Counted from the stretch's first letter, positions 42,480-50,796 are shown. The stretch is DNA of 64,000 nucleotides from Sphaerisporangium sp. TRM90804 (GCF_029846175.1 NZ_JARWAC010000023.1:102047-166046), one strand, 5' to 3'. Numbers and translations: made by a program. Notes: generated by a model from the sequence alone, not told the origin.

Positions 42480-43823
42480 ATGTATGAACTCGCCAGGATG
42501 TACCCGCCCGCTTCGCGCAGGAGCACCAAGAGCAAGGTGCCCCTGTGGCGGACGCTCACCCGCACCGGCGCGGTCGTCGCCGTCGCCGCGGCCTTCATGA
42601 TCCCCGCCCTGGCCGGCGTCGCCGTGGTCCGCGTGGCCCGCGGCCGCGACCGGGCCAGGAGCTTCCTCTACCGGCGCGTCGTACGGATGCTCCAGGCGCT
42701 CGGCCCGACGTACGTCAAGTTCGGGCAGATCGCGAGCACCCGCAGGGACGCGCTGCCGCCCGAGCTGTGCGACGCGCTGTCGGTGCTGCACGACGGCGTC
42801 GGCCCGATGTCGGTCGCCGCCTCGCGGCGCGCCCTGCGCGCGGCGTACGGCGACGACCTGCACAAGCTGTTCCCGACCGTCGACGAGAAGCCGGTGGCCA
42901 GCGGCAGCATCGCCTGCGTCTACCGGGCGGTCCAGGCCGACGGCCGCGTGGTCGCGCTGAAGCTCAAGCGGCCGGGCGTCGACACGCTCATGCGGGCCGA
43001 CCTCGACCTGGTGCGCCGCATGGTGCGCCTGGGGGAGCGCTCGTCGAAGATGGGCGGCATGCCGGTCGGCGAGCTGGCCGGCTACGTCAGCGCCGCCATC
43101 CTCGGCCAGCTCGACTTCGCCAAGGAGGCCGCCAACTCGGTGCGCATGCGCGGCATCCTCAAGCCGGTCAAGGACGTGCAGGTGCCCGCGCTGCTCGGCG
43201 AGCACTCCAGGCCCGAGTGCCTGGTGTTCGACTACATCCCCGACCTGGACGCGACCGCCGGCGAACGGCTGCCCTACGGGGTGCGGGCGCGGCTGGCCGC
43301 GACCGTGCTGACCGCCGCCAGGAAGATGATGTTCGTCGACGGGTTCGTCCACTGCGACCTGCACCCGGGCAACCTGTACCTCACCTCCGACGCCCGCGTG
43401 GTCATCCTCGACGCCGGGTACGCGGTCCAGATCCCCGACCGGGTGCGCCGCCTGATGGGCGAGTACTGGTCGAGACTGCGGGCCGGGGACGGCCGGCGCT
43501 GCGGGCAGATCGTGCTGGAGAGCGCGGTGAAGGTCGGCGAGGAGACCGACGTCGACGCCTTCGTGCAGGCGGTCACCGACCTCGTGCAGGCCTCGGTCGG
43601 CTCCGGCGAGCAGTTCGACATGTTCGCCTTCGGCAACAAGATCTTCGACCTCCAGCGCGAGCACGGCATCTACGCCGCCTCCGACTTCGCCTTCCCGCTC
43701 ATGTCGCTCCTCGTCCTGGAGGGCACCGTGCGCGGCATCTCGCCGGACGTGGACTTCCGGCACGTGGGCGAGAAGCTGGGCAGCGGGGCGGCGGCCAGAA
43801 GCCAGGCCACCGTCATCAGGTAG
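42480..43823 (+). CDS. UbiB/AarF (ABC1/ADCK) family atypical kinase
   Basis: A 447-residue protein with an N-terminal membrane helix (AVVAVAAAFMIPALAGVAVV) followed by the UbiB kinase-like domain: the KxGQ motif in YVKFGQIASTR, the Ala-rich loop VASGSIACVYRA, the invariant Lys in VVALKLKRPG, the catalytic HCDLHPGNLYL loop and DAGYAV in place of DFG. UbiB proteins act as ATPases that assist assembly or extraction of lipophilic quinone or isoprenoid intermediates rather than as protein kinases. It lies 8 bp after the SnoaL-like gene, so it is part of the site B unit. A role in moving a hydrophobic polyene is inference. Confidence 0.88.
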   Translation: MYELARMYPPASRRSTKSKVPLWRTLTRTGAVVAVAAAFMIPALAGVAVVRVARGRDRARSFLYRRVVRMLQALGPTYVKFGQIASTRRDALPPELCDALSVLHDGVGPMSVAASRRALRAAYGDDLHKLFPTVDEKPVASGSIACVYRAVQADGRVVALKLKRPGVDTLMRADLDLVRRMVRLGERSSKMGGMPVGELAGYVSAAILGQLDFAKEAANSVRMRGILKPVKDVQVPALLGEHSRPECLVFDYIPDLDATAGERLPYGVRARLAATVLTAARKMMFVDGFVHCDLHPGNLYLTSDARVVILDAGYAVQIPDRVRRLMGEYWSRLRAGDGRRCGQIVLESAVKVGEETDVDAFVQAVTDLVQASVGSGEQFDMFAFGNKIFDLQREHGIYAASDFAFPLMSLLVLEGTVRGISPDVDFRHVGEKLGSGAAARSQATVIR

Positions 43824-43958
43824 CGCGCCGCCGCGCGTCACAGGGACGGCCCCGCGAGGGCGTCCGGCTGAGAAAAACGACCCGCCACCTCGGTTCCGCG
43901 CGCCCGGAAACGCCCGCGGCCGCGGTGGCGGTCGTCTTTCCCGGCACCCCGCGATGGG

Positions 43959-43999
43959 CAATCCGCGAGAAGAGCACGCCGGATTCGTCACCGTAGATT
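43959..43999 (+). promoter_or_regulatory. Cluster motif site C with -10, before radical SAM gene
   Basis: CAATCCGCGAGAAG (43959-43972), then 21 bp, then TAGATT (43994-43999); GG precedes the motif. The motif is identical to site B. It lies in the 233-bp spacer before the radical SAM gene. Confidence 0.75.
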
Positions 44000-44056
44000 C
44001 CAGCTCAGGAAAGAGCGCCTGAAAGGCAATCTTCAGTGGTGAGCGGAGGACTCTCA

Positions 44057-45370
44057 ATGGGTGGCTGCAGTGAATCCGTCGACCGTCGATTCCCGGTACA
44101 GCAGATTTCCGAGTCGACCTGGATGCGCGCGACCGCGGGAAACATCGCCGCCGATTACGCCAACGGCTTTCAGGACGTGGTCTCCGGCTTCCTCAGCGGG
44201 CGCCCCTCGTGGAGGGCGTACCACGACAGCCTGCGCAACGCCTCCCAGCCGGAGCTGGAGGAGCTGGCCGCCTCCCGGCGGTCGGAGAGCCTGGCCTTCC
44301 TGGTGCTCATGCTCACCGGCGTGTGCAACGCCGACTGCGGCATCTGCTTCACCGACCGCAAGCGCAAGCCGAACGAGCTGACGGTCCCCGAGCGTGACGA
44401 CCTGCTGGCCCAGGCCGCCGCGCTGGGCGCGCAGTACGTGTACGTGCCCGGAGAGGGCGAGCCGACCCTGGACAAGGGCTGGTGGAACTTCCTGGAGACC
44501 TGCGGCGAGCTGGACCTGCCGGCGGTCGTCTTCACCAACGGCATGATCTTCGGCGACGAGGACCTGTGCCGCCGCACCTGGGGCATGACGCCACTGGAGG
44601 CCGCCAAGAAGATCGCCGACTACCCGGTCTATCTCTACTCCAAGTACTGGACCCCCGACTCGCGCCTGTCGGCCCGCCTGCTCAACGTGCAGGAGCGGCG
44701 CCAGCCGTACGGGCAGGTGGACGGCGTGCCGGTGCCGCTCGGCCTGCAGACCCTCATGGAGTACGTGCCGCGCGACCGCGTGGGCATCGAGGTGTGCGTC
44801 GAGCGCCGCAACGCCGACGACGTCATCCAGACCATCGTGCCGTTCGCCGAGCGGCACGGCCTGGCCACGCTGGTCGAGATGATGCAGCACAACGGCCGCA
44901 CCTTCCAGGACCCGTCGTACGACATGACCGACCTGCAGGCCGACGCCGTCGCGCCGCTGCTGTCGCCGACGAGCTGCACCCTGGGCACGTGCAAGGCCGT
45001 GGTCACCGTGCAGGGCTACCTCAGCCCGCGCATCGCGGTCCTGGAGAACCAGCTCCCGCAGGACCGCAGGCGCGTGGTGGGGGCCGACTTCTACCGGCTG
45101 CTGCACGAGACCCCGTACATCGTCGAGCGCCGTTACAACCTCGCGTGCCTGTGCGAGACGATCCCGGCCGAGCTGGCCGGCGAGAAGATCGACCTGCGCT
45201 CGGTGTACAACGTGACGCCGCCCGCGCTGGCCAACGCCGTGGGCATCTCCGTCGACGCCGAGCCGCAGGGCGGCGGGGTCGCCGTGGCGGCGCCCGCCAA
45301 GGCGTCCGCGGGCGGCTGCGGCGTGTCCGGCGGCTGCGCCTCCTGCACGGCCCTGTGCGCCCAGCACTGA
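44057..45370 (+). CDS. Radical SAM enzyme with Cys-rich C-terminus
   Basis: A 437-residue protein with the radical SAM cluster motif CNADCGIC (CX3CX2C) in LVLMLTGVCNADCGICFTDRKRK, then VYVPGEGEPTLDKGWW (GGE-like motif) and FTNGMIF. Further cysteines follow: SCTLGTCKAV, NLACLCET, and a Cys/Gly-rich tail GGCGVSGGCASCTALCAQH, suggesting auxiliary Fe-S clusters of the SPASM/twitch type. It would cleave SAM to a 5'-deoxyadenosyl radical for C-H activation; the substrate is unknown. The ATG at 44057 follows GGAGGA by 6 nt, preferred over tandem GTGs at 44036-44041. It is the first gene of the site C unit. Confidence 0.88.
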   Translation: MGGCSESVDRRFPVQQISESTWMRATAGNIAADYANGFQDVVSGFLSGRPSWRAYHDSLRNASQPELEELAASRRSESLAFLVLMLTGVCNADCGICFTDRKRKPNELTVPERDDLLAQAAALGAQYVYVPGEGEPTLDKGWWNFLETCGELDLPAVVFTNGMIFGDEDLCRRTWGMTPLEAAKKIADYPVYLYSKYWTPDSRLSARLLNVQERRQPYGQVDGVPVPLGLQTLMEYVPRDRVGIEVCVERRNADDVIQTIVPFAERHGLATLVEMMQHNGRTFQDPSYDMTDLQADAVAPLLSPTSCTLGTCKAVVTVQGYLSPRIAVLENQLPQDRRRVVGADFYRLLHETPYIVERRYNLACLCETIPAELAGEKIDLRSVYNVTPPALANAVGISVDAEPQGGGVAVAAPAKASAGGCGVSGGCASCTALCAQH

Positions 45371-45374
45371 TCCG

Positions 45375-45983
45375 ATGCGTTCCCTCCGGGACGACGTCCT
45401 CGGCGCCTGCCTGTCAGGCGCCGAGGCGATCGAGACCATCGCCTCCCGCATGTCCGACGACGACTGGTTCGCCCCCACGCCCTGCCACGAGTGGGACGCC
45501 GCCGACCTGCTGGACCACGCCTTCTGCATCGCCGAGGACTACAACCGGTTCCTCGACTGCGTGATGGACGGCCGCACGGGGCCGCTGCTGGTGCACGAGG
45601 ACCTCGCCACGCACAACGCCGAGCGCATGGCCGGCCTGAGACCGGCCGCGCCGCTGGTGCGGCTGGCCGAGTTCGGCCTGGCCGCCCGCCGGTTCGTGAC
45701 CCGCCTGCCGGAGGCGTGGGAGCGGCCGCTGTTCCGCATGGAGGGCAGGCAGTGGCGGGTCGGCGACTACGCCGGCTTCTGCGCCCTCGAATGGCACGTC
45801 CACGCCTGGGACCTGTTCACCAGCGCGGGCGTGACCTACCGCCCCTACTGCCGCGCCACGCTGGCCACCGTCTGCGGCGACTGGCTGCCCGGCCTCGTCC
45901 GGGTGGGCGAGGACCCCTGGGACGCCCTGCTCCAGGCCTCCGGCCGCCACCCGGACGTCGGCGTCTGGCGGCAGGCGTCGTGA
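45375..45983 (+). CDS. Mycothiol-dependent maleylpyruvate isomerase-like (DinB fold) protein
   Basis: A 202-residue DinB/MDMPI-fold helical bundle: TPCHEWDAADLLDHAFCIAEDYNRFLD near the N-terminus and FCALEWHVHAWDLFTS, which together supply the three His ligands (His in the first motif, H-x-H-x-x-D in the second) of metal- and mycothiol-dependent enzymes of this family. Such enzymes isomerise or conjugate electrophiles with mycothiol. In a cluster for a reactive product it could handle a thiol adduct or serve self-protection (inference). It begins 4 bp after the radical SAM gene, so the two are cotranscribed, and it ends before a strong terminator. Confidence 0.75.
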   Translation: MRSLRDDVLGACLSGAEAIETIASRMSDDDWFAPTPCHEWDAADLLDHAFCIAEDYNRFLDCVMDGRTGPLLVHEDLATHNAERMAGLRPAAPLVRLAEFGLAARRFVTRLPEAWERPLFRMEGRQWRVGDYAGFCALEWHVHAWDLFTSAGVTYRPYCRATLATVCGDWLPGLVRVGEDPWDALLQASGRHPDVGVWRQAS

Positions 45984-46007
45984 GCGCGCCGGTCGTCACG
46001 GAAGGCG

Positions 46008-46038
46008 CGGCGGGCCCCCGGATCCCGGGGGCCCGCCG
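46008..46038 (+). terminator. Hairpin terminator after the site C unit
   Basis: A perfect 14-bp stem CGGCGGGCCCCCGG with an ATC loop, followed by TGTTT. It lies 24 bp after the MDMPI-like gene. Confidence 0.8.
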
Positions 46039-46083
46039 TGTTTCGACGTGCACGACCAGGCCGGCCACCCGCCGCGCGCGGCC

Positions 46084-46325
46084 CAGGGGCGTCCCCCTGT
46101 TTCCGTATGTGCGGCACGTGGGTCGTCTCTCTCCGCCTGCGGGGCCCATGGGCCATCCCCTCCGCGTGTGCGGCACATAGGACGTCCCTTTCCGCGCGTG
46201 CGGCCCATGGGGGCGTCCCCCTCCGCGGGTGTGGCACACACGTCTCTCTCCGCACGCGCGGCCCCATGGACGGTCCCTCTGCGCGCCCGGGGCACATGGA
46301 AGCGCCCCCGCTCCGCGTGTGGGGC
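46084..46325. repeat. Degenerate tandem repeats of about 30 bp
   Basis: About eight imperfect units, with the approximate consensus CGTCCCCCTCCGCG(T)GTGCGGC(C/A)CATGGG, fill most of the 376-bp spacer between the convergent MDMPI-like and MFS genes. No gene is visible. Confidence 0.7.
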
Positions 46326-46359
46326 GGGAGCGGGGGCGCAGGGCCGTGCGCGGATCAGG

Positions 46360-47580
46360 TCACACGTGGACGGAGGCCCTCGGTTCGGGCGCGGGCAGGA
46401 GCGTGGTCCGGCGGCGCAGGCGGGAGGCCGCGAGCGCGAAGCCGGCCGCCGCGACCAGCGCCACCGCGCCGACCAGCGGGAACGCCAGCCGCTCCACCGA
46501 GCTGTACGCGGCCACGGCGACGACCGGGCCCACCAGGAAGCCGACGTCGGCGATCGCGTTGAACCGGCCCCACACCGTGCCGGAGGCGTCGGTGTACCGG
46601 TCGATGCCGTCCCGGGCGACCAGGTAGCCGTGCCCCTGGGCGACCATGAAGACCACGAAGGCCAGCAGCCCGATCCCGAGGTCGCCGATCTCGGTCATGG
46701 CCAGGCACGACCCGCCGAGCACGACCAGGCTCACGGTGCCGGCGGCGGGGGAGCGCAGGCGCTCGGACACCCGGCCGCTGAGCAGCGTGGCGAGCATCCA
46801 CACGGCGAGGCCCACGCCGAGGATCAGCGCGGACCGCCCGGTGGCGTCGTGCTGGCTCCCGGCCACGTACAGCGGGACGAGCGGCTCGGAGGCGGCGAAC
46901 AGCAGGTTGAGGATCAGCTCGTAGAGGCCGAACACCAGCAGCGGCATCCCCCAGCCGCCGCTCCGGGCCCCCGCCGGGGCGGGCGCCTCCGCGACGCCGG
47001 CGGTCGGCGTCGCGGCCGGCACGCGCATGGCGTACGCCGCGGTGACCGCCCCGGCCACGCTCAGCGCGGCGCCGGCGAGCAGCACCACGCGGAACCCGGC
47101 GAAGATCTGCACCAGGCCGGCGACCACCGGGCCGAGCGCCAGGGTGAGCACCGCGCCCGCCCCGACGAACGACCGCAGCTTGGACACCGGCACCCCGTAG
47201 TGGTCGGCCATCATGCCGGTGGCCTTGTAGATGGCGGGGATGCCGAGGCCGGTGCCGACGCCCCACACCAGCCGCCCGGCGACGGCGGCCCAGGGGCCGT
47301 CGGCCACCGCGATGAGCGCCATGCCGGCCGTCCCGCTCAGCCACGCCACGACGGCCGTCGGGGCGGGCCCCCACCGGTCGGTGAGGCGCCCGCCGAGCGC
47401 CCACTGGCTCACGATCTTCGCGACCGGGTAGGCGATCAGGAAGACGGTGAGCAGCGCGGGCGTGAGGCCCAGCTCGCCCTGCAGTTCGGGGATGAACGGC
47501 AGGATGGCGGTGTACCCGATGTTCATGCCGGCGATGGCGAAGATCATCAGGGCGAACCGCGGGCGGTATCCCGACGTCAC
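46360..47580 (-). CDS. MFS transporter
   Basis: A 406-residue protein with twelve predicted membrane helices and the MFS loop 2-3 signature ALGGRLTDRWGPAPTAVV, GRLVWGVGTGLGIPAIYKA and a second-half repeat (LLSGRVSERLRSPAAG). It is probably a proton-driven drug or metabolite exporter. The GTG at 47580 overlaps the stop of the upstream acyltransferase gene (GTGA), so it is the third gene of the ATP-grasp/acyltransferase/MFS operon and probably exports that operon's product or the cluster end product (inference). Confidence 0.88.
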   Translation of the reverse strand: MTSGYRPRFALMIFAIAGMNIGYTAILPFIPELQGELGLTPALLTVFLIAYPVAKIVSQWALGGRLTDRWGPAPTAVVAWLSGTAGMALIAVADGPWAAVAGRLVWGVGTGLGIPAIYKATGMMADHYGVPVSKLRSFVGAGAVLTLALGPVVAGLVQIFAGFRVVLLAGAALSVAGAVTAAYAMRVPAATPTAGVAEAPAPAGARSGGWGMPLLVFGLYELILNLLFAASEPLVPLYVAGSQHDATGRSALILGVGLAVWMLATLLSGRVSERLRSPAAGTVSLVVLGGSCLAMTEIGDLGIGLLAFVVFMVAQGHGYLVARDGIDRYTDASGTVWGRFNAIADVGFLVGPVVAVAAYSSVERLAFPLVGAVALVAAAGFALAASRLRRRTTLLPAPEPRASVHV

Positions 47581-48641
47581 GGCCGCCTCCCGGCGTGGTT
47601 GCGTGCGATCAGCCGGATGTGCAGCTCGGTCAGCGACGCCTGGATCTCGTAGTCGTCCTCGGCGAGGTACACCGCCGCGTACAGGTCGACGCCGGTGAGC
47701 CCCAGGCGCTGTTTGTACAGGTGGTTGGACCTTCCCATGTCGAGGATGGCGGCCCCGCTGTCCACCGCGTAGGAGACGGCCTCGTAGGCGAGCGTCCCGT
47801 AGGTGTGCAGGTCACGCAGCCGCGGGTAGTCGATGCCGGCCGTCCACGCCGACAGGCGGTTGCCGTGGCGCAGGCACAGGAAGCCGCCCGCCAGGGTGCC
47901 GTCGTGCTCGGCGGCCAGCATGACCGACCCGGGCACCGTGGCGACGGCGTGGAACAGGTCGGGGCCGTACATGTTGTAGCCGTGCGCCTGGGAGGTGTCG
48001 ATGGTGAGCGCGCCGAACTCGTCCAGCACGGGGATCATGTCGTAGTCGTGCAGGCGGCGGACCTTCAGCCCGGCGTCCATGCCGCGCCGCCACTGCCTGC
48101 GGAACTCGCGCCGCACGTTGGAGGTCGGCCGCTTCGCCAGGAAGTCCTCGACCGAGTCGCCGACCGGGGCGTAGTACGCCACGTCGAACAGCACCGACAT
48201 CGACGTGGGCCGCACCATCGACCAGCGGCTCAGCACGTCTGGCGTGAGGTTGCTGAAGACCAGCGCGGAGGCCCCCCACTCGCGCGTCAGCTCCAGGCCG
48301 CGGTCCACGGCCTCGGCGATGAAGTCGGTGCGGCTGGCCCCCGCCCCGCCGTACTCGGCGTAGGGCGAGGGCGCGTACACCACCGGGCCCGGCCAGACCG
48401 GGTCCATCTCCACGACCTGCTCGTTCTCCGTCCAGAACGGCGAGTGGTCGACCAGGTAGTACGACACCAGCTCCGCCTCGCCGCCGTCGGCGAGCAGCAG
48501 GTGGCGGAAGTCGCGCACCTGCTCGGTGGTGACCTGCTCCCAGGCCGCGGCCCAGGCCGGCGTCAGCGTGATGTGCTCGGCCCAGATCGGCAGGTCCGGA
48601 ACCTCGGACACCTTGCGGTACCACGTCCCGATGGCGCTCAT
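47577..48641 (-). CDS. GNAT/FemAB-like acyltransferase
   Basis: A 354-residue protein with a double-GNAT layout of the Acetyltransf_6/FemAB-like type: N-terminal YYLVDHSPFWTENEQVVEMDP, middle TSNVRREFRRQWRRGMDAGLKVRRL (a common basic helix in this family), and C-terminal VMLAAEHDGTLAGGFLCLRHGNRLSAWTAGIDYPRLRDLHTYGTLAYEAVSYAVDSGAAILDMGRS. Relatives transfer amino acids or acyl groups, some from aminoacyl-tRNA. The ATG at 48641 overlaps the ATP-grasp stop (ATGA). Pairing with ATP-grasp suggests amide formation on the product or a precursor; this is inference. Confidence 0.8.
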   Translation of the reverse strand: MSAIGTWYRKVSEVPDLPIWAEHITLTPAWAAAWEQVTTEQVRDFRHLLLADGGEAELVSYYLVDHSPFWTENEQVVEMDPVWPGPVVYAPSPYAEYGGAGASRTDFIAEAVDRGLELTREWGASALVFSNLTPDVLSRWSMVRPTSMSVLFDVAYYAPVGDSVEDFLAKRPTSNVRREFRRQWRRGMDAGLKVRRLHDYDMIPVLDEFGALTIDTSQAHGYNMYGPDLFHAVATVPGSVMLAAEHDGTLAGGFLCLRHGNRLSAWTAGIDYPRLRDLHTYGTLAYEAVSYAVDSGAAILDMGRSNHLYKQRLGLTGVDLYAAVYLAEDDYEIQASLTELHIRLIARNHAGRRP

Positions 48642-49942
48642 CGCGCACCGTCCCCGGCGGCCGCCCCGGCCACGCTCGCGGCGCGCGCCTCGGGCTCGGC
48701 GGGCGGTTCGGGCCCCGGCCCGGCGATGTCGACGGTGACGTGCCGCATCGCCTCCTCCATGTTGCGGCGGCAGGCCGCCGCGTCCTCGCCGGTGACGATG
48801 AGCGAGCCCAGCACGTCGTCCAGCCCGTTGGGCGGCGGCTTCACCGTCTCGCCCACCGACTTCTCCCACACCAGCTCGTGGAACCAGGGCGGATCGTCCA
48901 GCGCGGGACCGCCCCGCAGGCCGGTCACGACGCCGGCCGCGTGCGGGTAGATGTGCTTGATGGCCGCCGCTCCGGAACGTTCCGGAGCCAGGTCCGGGAC
49001 GACGCCCACGGCCGCGTCCGCCGCGGCCCGGGCCAGGTCGACGCCGGAGGCCAGCCGCCACAGGTACGGGATCCTCGCCCCTGCGAGGCGGGCGTTGACC
49101 TCCACCACCCGCGGCCCGCGCGAGGTGAGCCGCAGCTCGGTGTGGGTGACCCCGTACTCGACGCCGAGCGCGTCCAGCGCCGCCACCGCGACGTCGACGG
49201 CCGGGGAGGCGGGGTCGGCCAGCGGGCTCGCGGTGTCCACCACGTGGGCGCCCTGCTCGAAGTACGGCGGGAACTCCACCACGTGGTCGGTGACGCAGGC
49301 GACCTCGGTGCGCCCGGCGACGGTCACGCACTCCACGCTGATCTGCGGCCCGTCGAGGTACTCCTCGACGAGCAGCTGCACCGGGCCGTCCACCCCGCCC
49401 AGGCGGGAGGCGGCGCTCAGGTCGTAGGAGCGGGTCATCGCGCCCGCGTCGTCCACCCGCACCACGCCGACGCTGCCGGCCAGGTTGCGGGGCTTGAGCA
49501 CGACGGGGTAGCCGATGTCGGCGCCGACGCGCAGCGCCTCGGCCAGGGAGCCGACGGGCACCGAGCGCGCGGACGGCACCCCGGCGGCGTCGAGCGCCTG
49601 GCGCGTCAGCAGCTTGTCGCGGCACGCGCGAACCGTGTGGACGCTGTTGTGCGGCACCCCGAGGTCCTCGGCGATCGCCGCCGTCACCTCCAGGTACTGC
49701 TCGACGTAGGTCACGACCCCGTCGACGGGCCCGGCGCGTTCGCGCACCGCGCGCACCACGGCGGCGGTGTCGTCGAAGCGGACCGGTATGTGGTCGCTGA
49801 TGTGGGCACGCTGCCAGGTGGGAGTCTCGTCGTCGACCAGGGTGAGGCGGTAACCGCTGGCCATGCTGCGAAGGCCGTACTCGCGGCACACCCGGCAACC
49901 GCTGCCAACCACGAGTACTTTCCCGGCCGGACCGGCTGACAT
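48638..49942 (-). CDS. ATP-grasp ligase
   Basis: A 434-residue ATP-grasp protein: N-terminal Rossmann-like domain (KVLVVGSGCRVCREYGLRSM), the ATP-binding core (KLLTRQALDAAGVPSARS, GYPVVLKPRNLAGSVGVVRVDD, LLVEEYLDGPQISVECVTV) and metal ligands in LRLTSRGPRVVEVNARLAGARIP. Family members activate a carboxylate as acyl phosphate and join it to an amine or thiol. The ATG at 49942 follows AGGA at a longish spacing. It is the first gene of a three-gene operon with acyltransferase and MFS genes. Only half of the cluster motif (GCGAGA) is seen upstream, so its regulation may differ. Confidence 0.87.
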   Translation of the reverse strand: MSAGPAGKVLVVGSGCRVCREYGLRSMASGYRLTLVDDETPTWQRAHISDHIPVRFDDTAAVVRAVRERAGPVDGVVTYVEQYLEVTAAIAEDLGVPHNSVHTVRACRDKLLTRQALDAAGVPSARSVPVGSLAEALRVGADIGYPVVLKPRNLAGSVGVVRVDDAGAMTRSYDLSAASRLGGVDGPVQLLVEEYLDGPQISVECVTVAGRTEVACVTDHVVEFPPYFEQGAHVVDTASPLADPASPAVDVAVAALDALGVEYGVTHTELRLTSRGPRVVEVNARLAGARIPYLWRLASGVDLARAAADAAVGVVPDLAPERSGAAAIKHIYPHAAGVVTGLRGGPALDDPPWFHELVWEKSVGETVKPPPNGLDDVLGSLIVTGEDAAACRRNMEEAMRHVTVDIAGPGPEPPAEPEARAASVAGAAAGDGAR

Positions 49943-50033
49943 GTGATGATGTCCTATCTTCTATGGTGATCCGCGGCTACCTCTCGCCATCCCGTGCCTT
50001 GCTACAGCCAGCCGTCATGCTGTACACCCAAGC

Positions 50034-50070
50034 CAGGGCCGCCGCCGTCTAAGGCTCGGCGGCGGCCCTG
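50034..50070 (-). terminator. Hairpin terminator of the ABM operon
   Basis: A perfect 14-bp stem CAGGGCCGCCGCCG/CGGCGGCGGCCCTG with a 9-nt loop, 11 bp after the second ABM gene on the minus strand. There is no U tract, as is common in actinomycetes. Confidence 0.75.
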
Positions 50071-50080
50071 CCAGGGAAGG

Positions 50081-50386
50081 TCAGACCACGCGAGCGAGGT
50101 CGGCCTTCGCGACATTAGGGTCCACAGGGCTACAGGACACGTCGGCGATCATGAGCAGGCCGGTGACCTGGATCTGGAACTCCCTGACGGACATGAGACG
50201 GCGGTGGGAGGCGGCGTCCCTCCACTGGATGACGATGATGTACTCGTCTGGCCGCAGGTCCGACCGCGTGAGCTCGAAGCCGCCGAACCCGGGTTGACCC
50301 CGGAGGAAGTCCTCGTGCTCCTTGACCTGCCGTTCGAACAGCGACCGGTCGCCCCTGAGCGTGAACGTATTGATGAACGCGATCAT
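50081..50386 (-). CDS. ABM-domain monooxygenase-like protein 2
   Basis: A 101-residue ferredoxin-like protein of the antibiotic biosynthesis monooxygenase type: MIAFINTFTLRGDRSLFERQVKEHEDFLRGQPGFGGFEL, DEYIIVIQWRDAASHRRLM, FQIQVTGLLMIADVSCS. ABM enzymes such as ActVA-Orf6 oxidise phenols to quinones without a cofactor. It is strongly similar to the neighbouring ABM protein over the whole length (shared FGGFEL.RSD, VQW.D..SH.RL.S and IADVSCS blocks), so the pair arose by duplication and may form a heterodimer. It is the second gene of the unit, with a terminator after it. Confidence 0.82.
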   Translation of the reverse strand: MIAFINTFTLRGDRSLFERQVKEHEDFLRGQPGFGGFELTRSDLRPDEYIIVIQWRDAASHRRLMSVREFQIQVTGLLMIADVSCSPVDPNVAKADLARVV

Positions 50387-50423
50387 GTCTGTCCCACGCC
50401 CGCTCGCCTAGGCGGCCGGGCCG

Positions 50424-50738
50424 TCAGACGCTCTGCGCCGACGACTGCACGTCCGCGTCCGCGCCGGCCACCACGACCTCGCTACAGCTGACGTCCGCGA
50501 TGCCCAGCATGTTGGTGACCTGCACCTGGAACGTCTTGGTCGACCTCAGCCGCGCGTGGGAGTCCTCGTCCGACCACTGCACGATGTTGACGTACTCACC
50601 CGGGCGGGTGTCGGACCGGTTGAGCTCGAACCCGCCGAAGCCGGGCTGCGTGCGCAGGTACTCCTCGTGCGCCGCCATGAGCTCCTCGAACACGCGGTCG
50701 TCGCCCTTGATGACGAAGGTGTTGATGTACGCGAGCAT
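50424..50738 (-). CDS. ABM-domain monooxygenase-like protein 1
   Basis: A 104-residue ABM-fold protein: MLAYINTFVIKGDDRVFEELMAAHEEYL, QPGFGGFELNRSDTRPGEYVNIVQWSDEDSHARLRS, FQVQVTNMLGIADVSCSEVVV. It presumably acts with its paralogue in oxygenating an aromatic or polyene intermediate; quinone formation is the best-known reaction of the family. The ATG at 50738 has GGGAG upstream; an extended frame to 50843 runs through promoter DNA. Transcription probably starts near 50790 from motif site D. Confidence 0.82.
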   Translation of the reverse strand: MLAYINTFVIKGDDRVFEELMAAHEEYLRTQPGFGGFELNRSDTRPGEYVNIVQWSDEDSHARLRSTKTFQVQVTNMLGIADVSCSEVVVAGADADVQSSAQSV

Positions 50739-50796
50739 TCTGTCTCCCTCTGGTTGCGGGGTGTGACCCGTCGTGACGGGGGGCATCACACGTCGA

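Noticed and set aside
49960..50000. A seventh copy of the cluster motif upstream of the ATP-grasp gene
   Set aside because: Only GCGAGA matches; the CAATCC half is absent and the -10 spacing does not fit.
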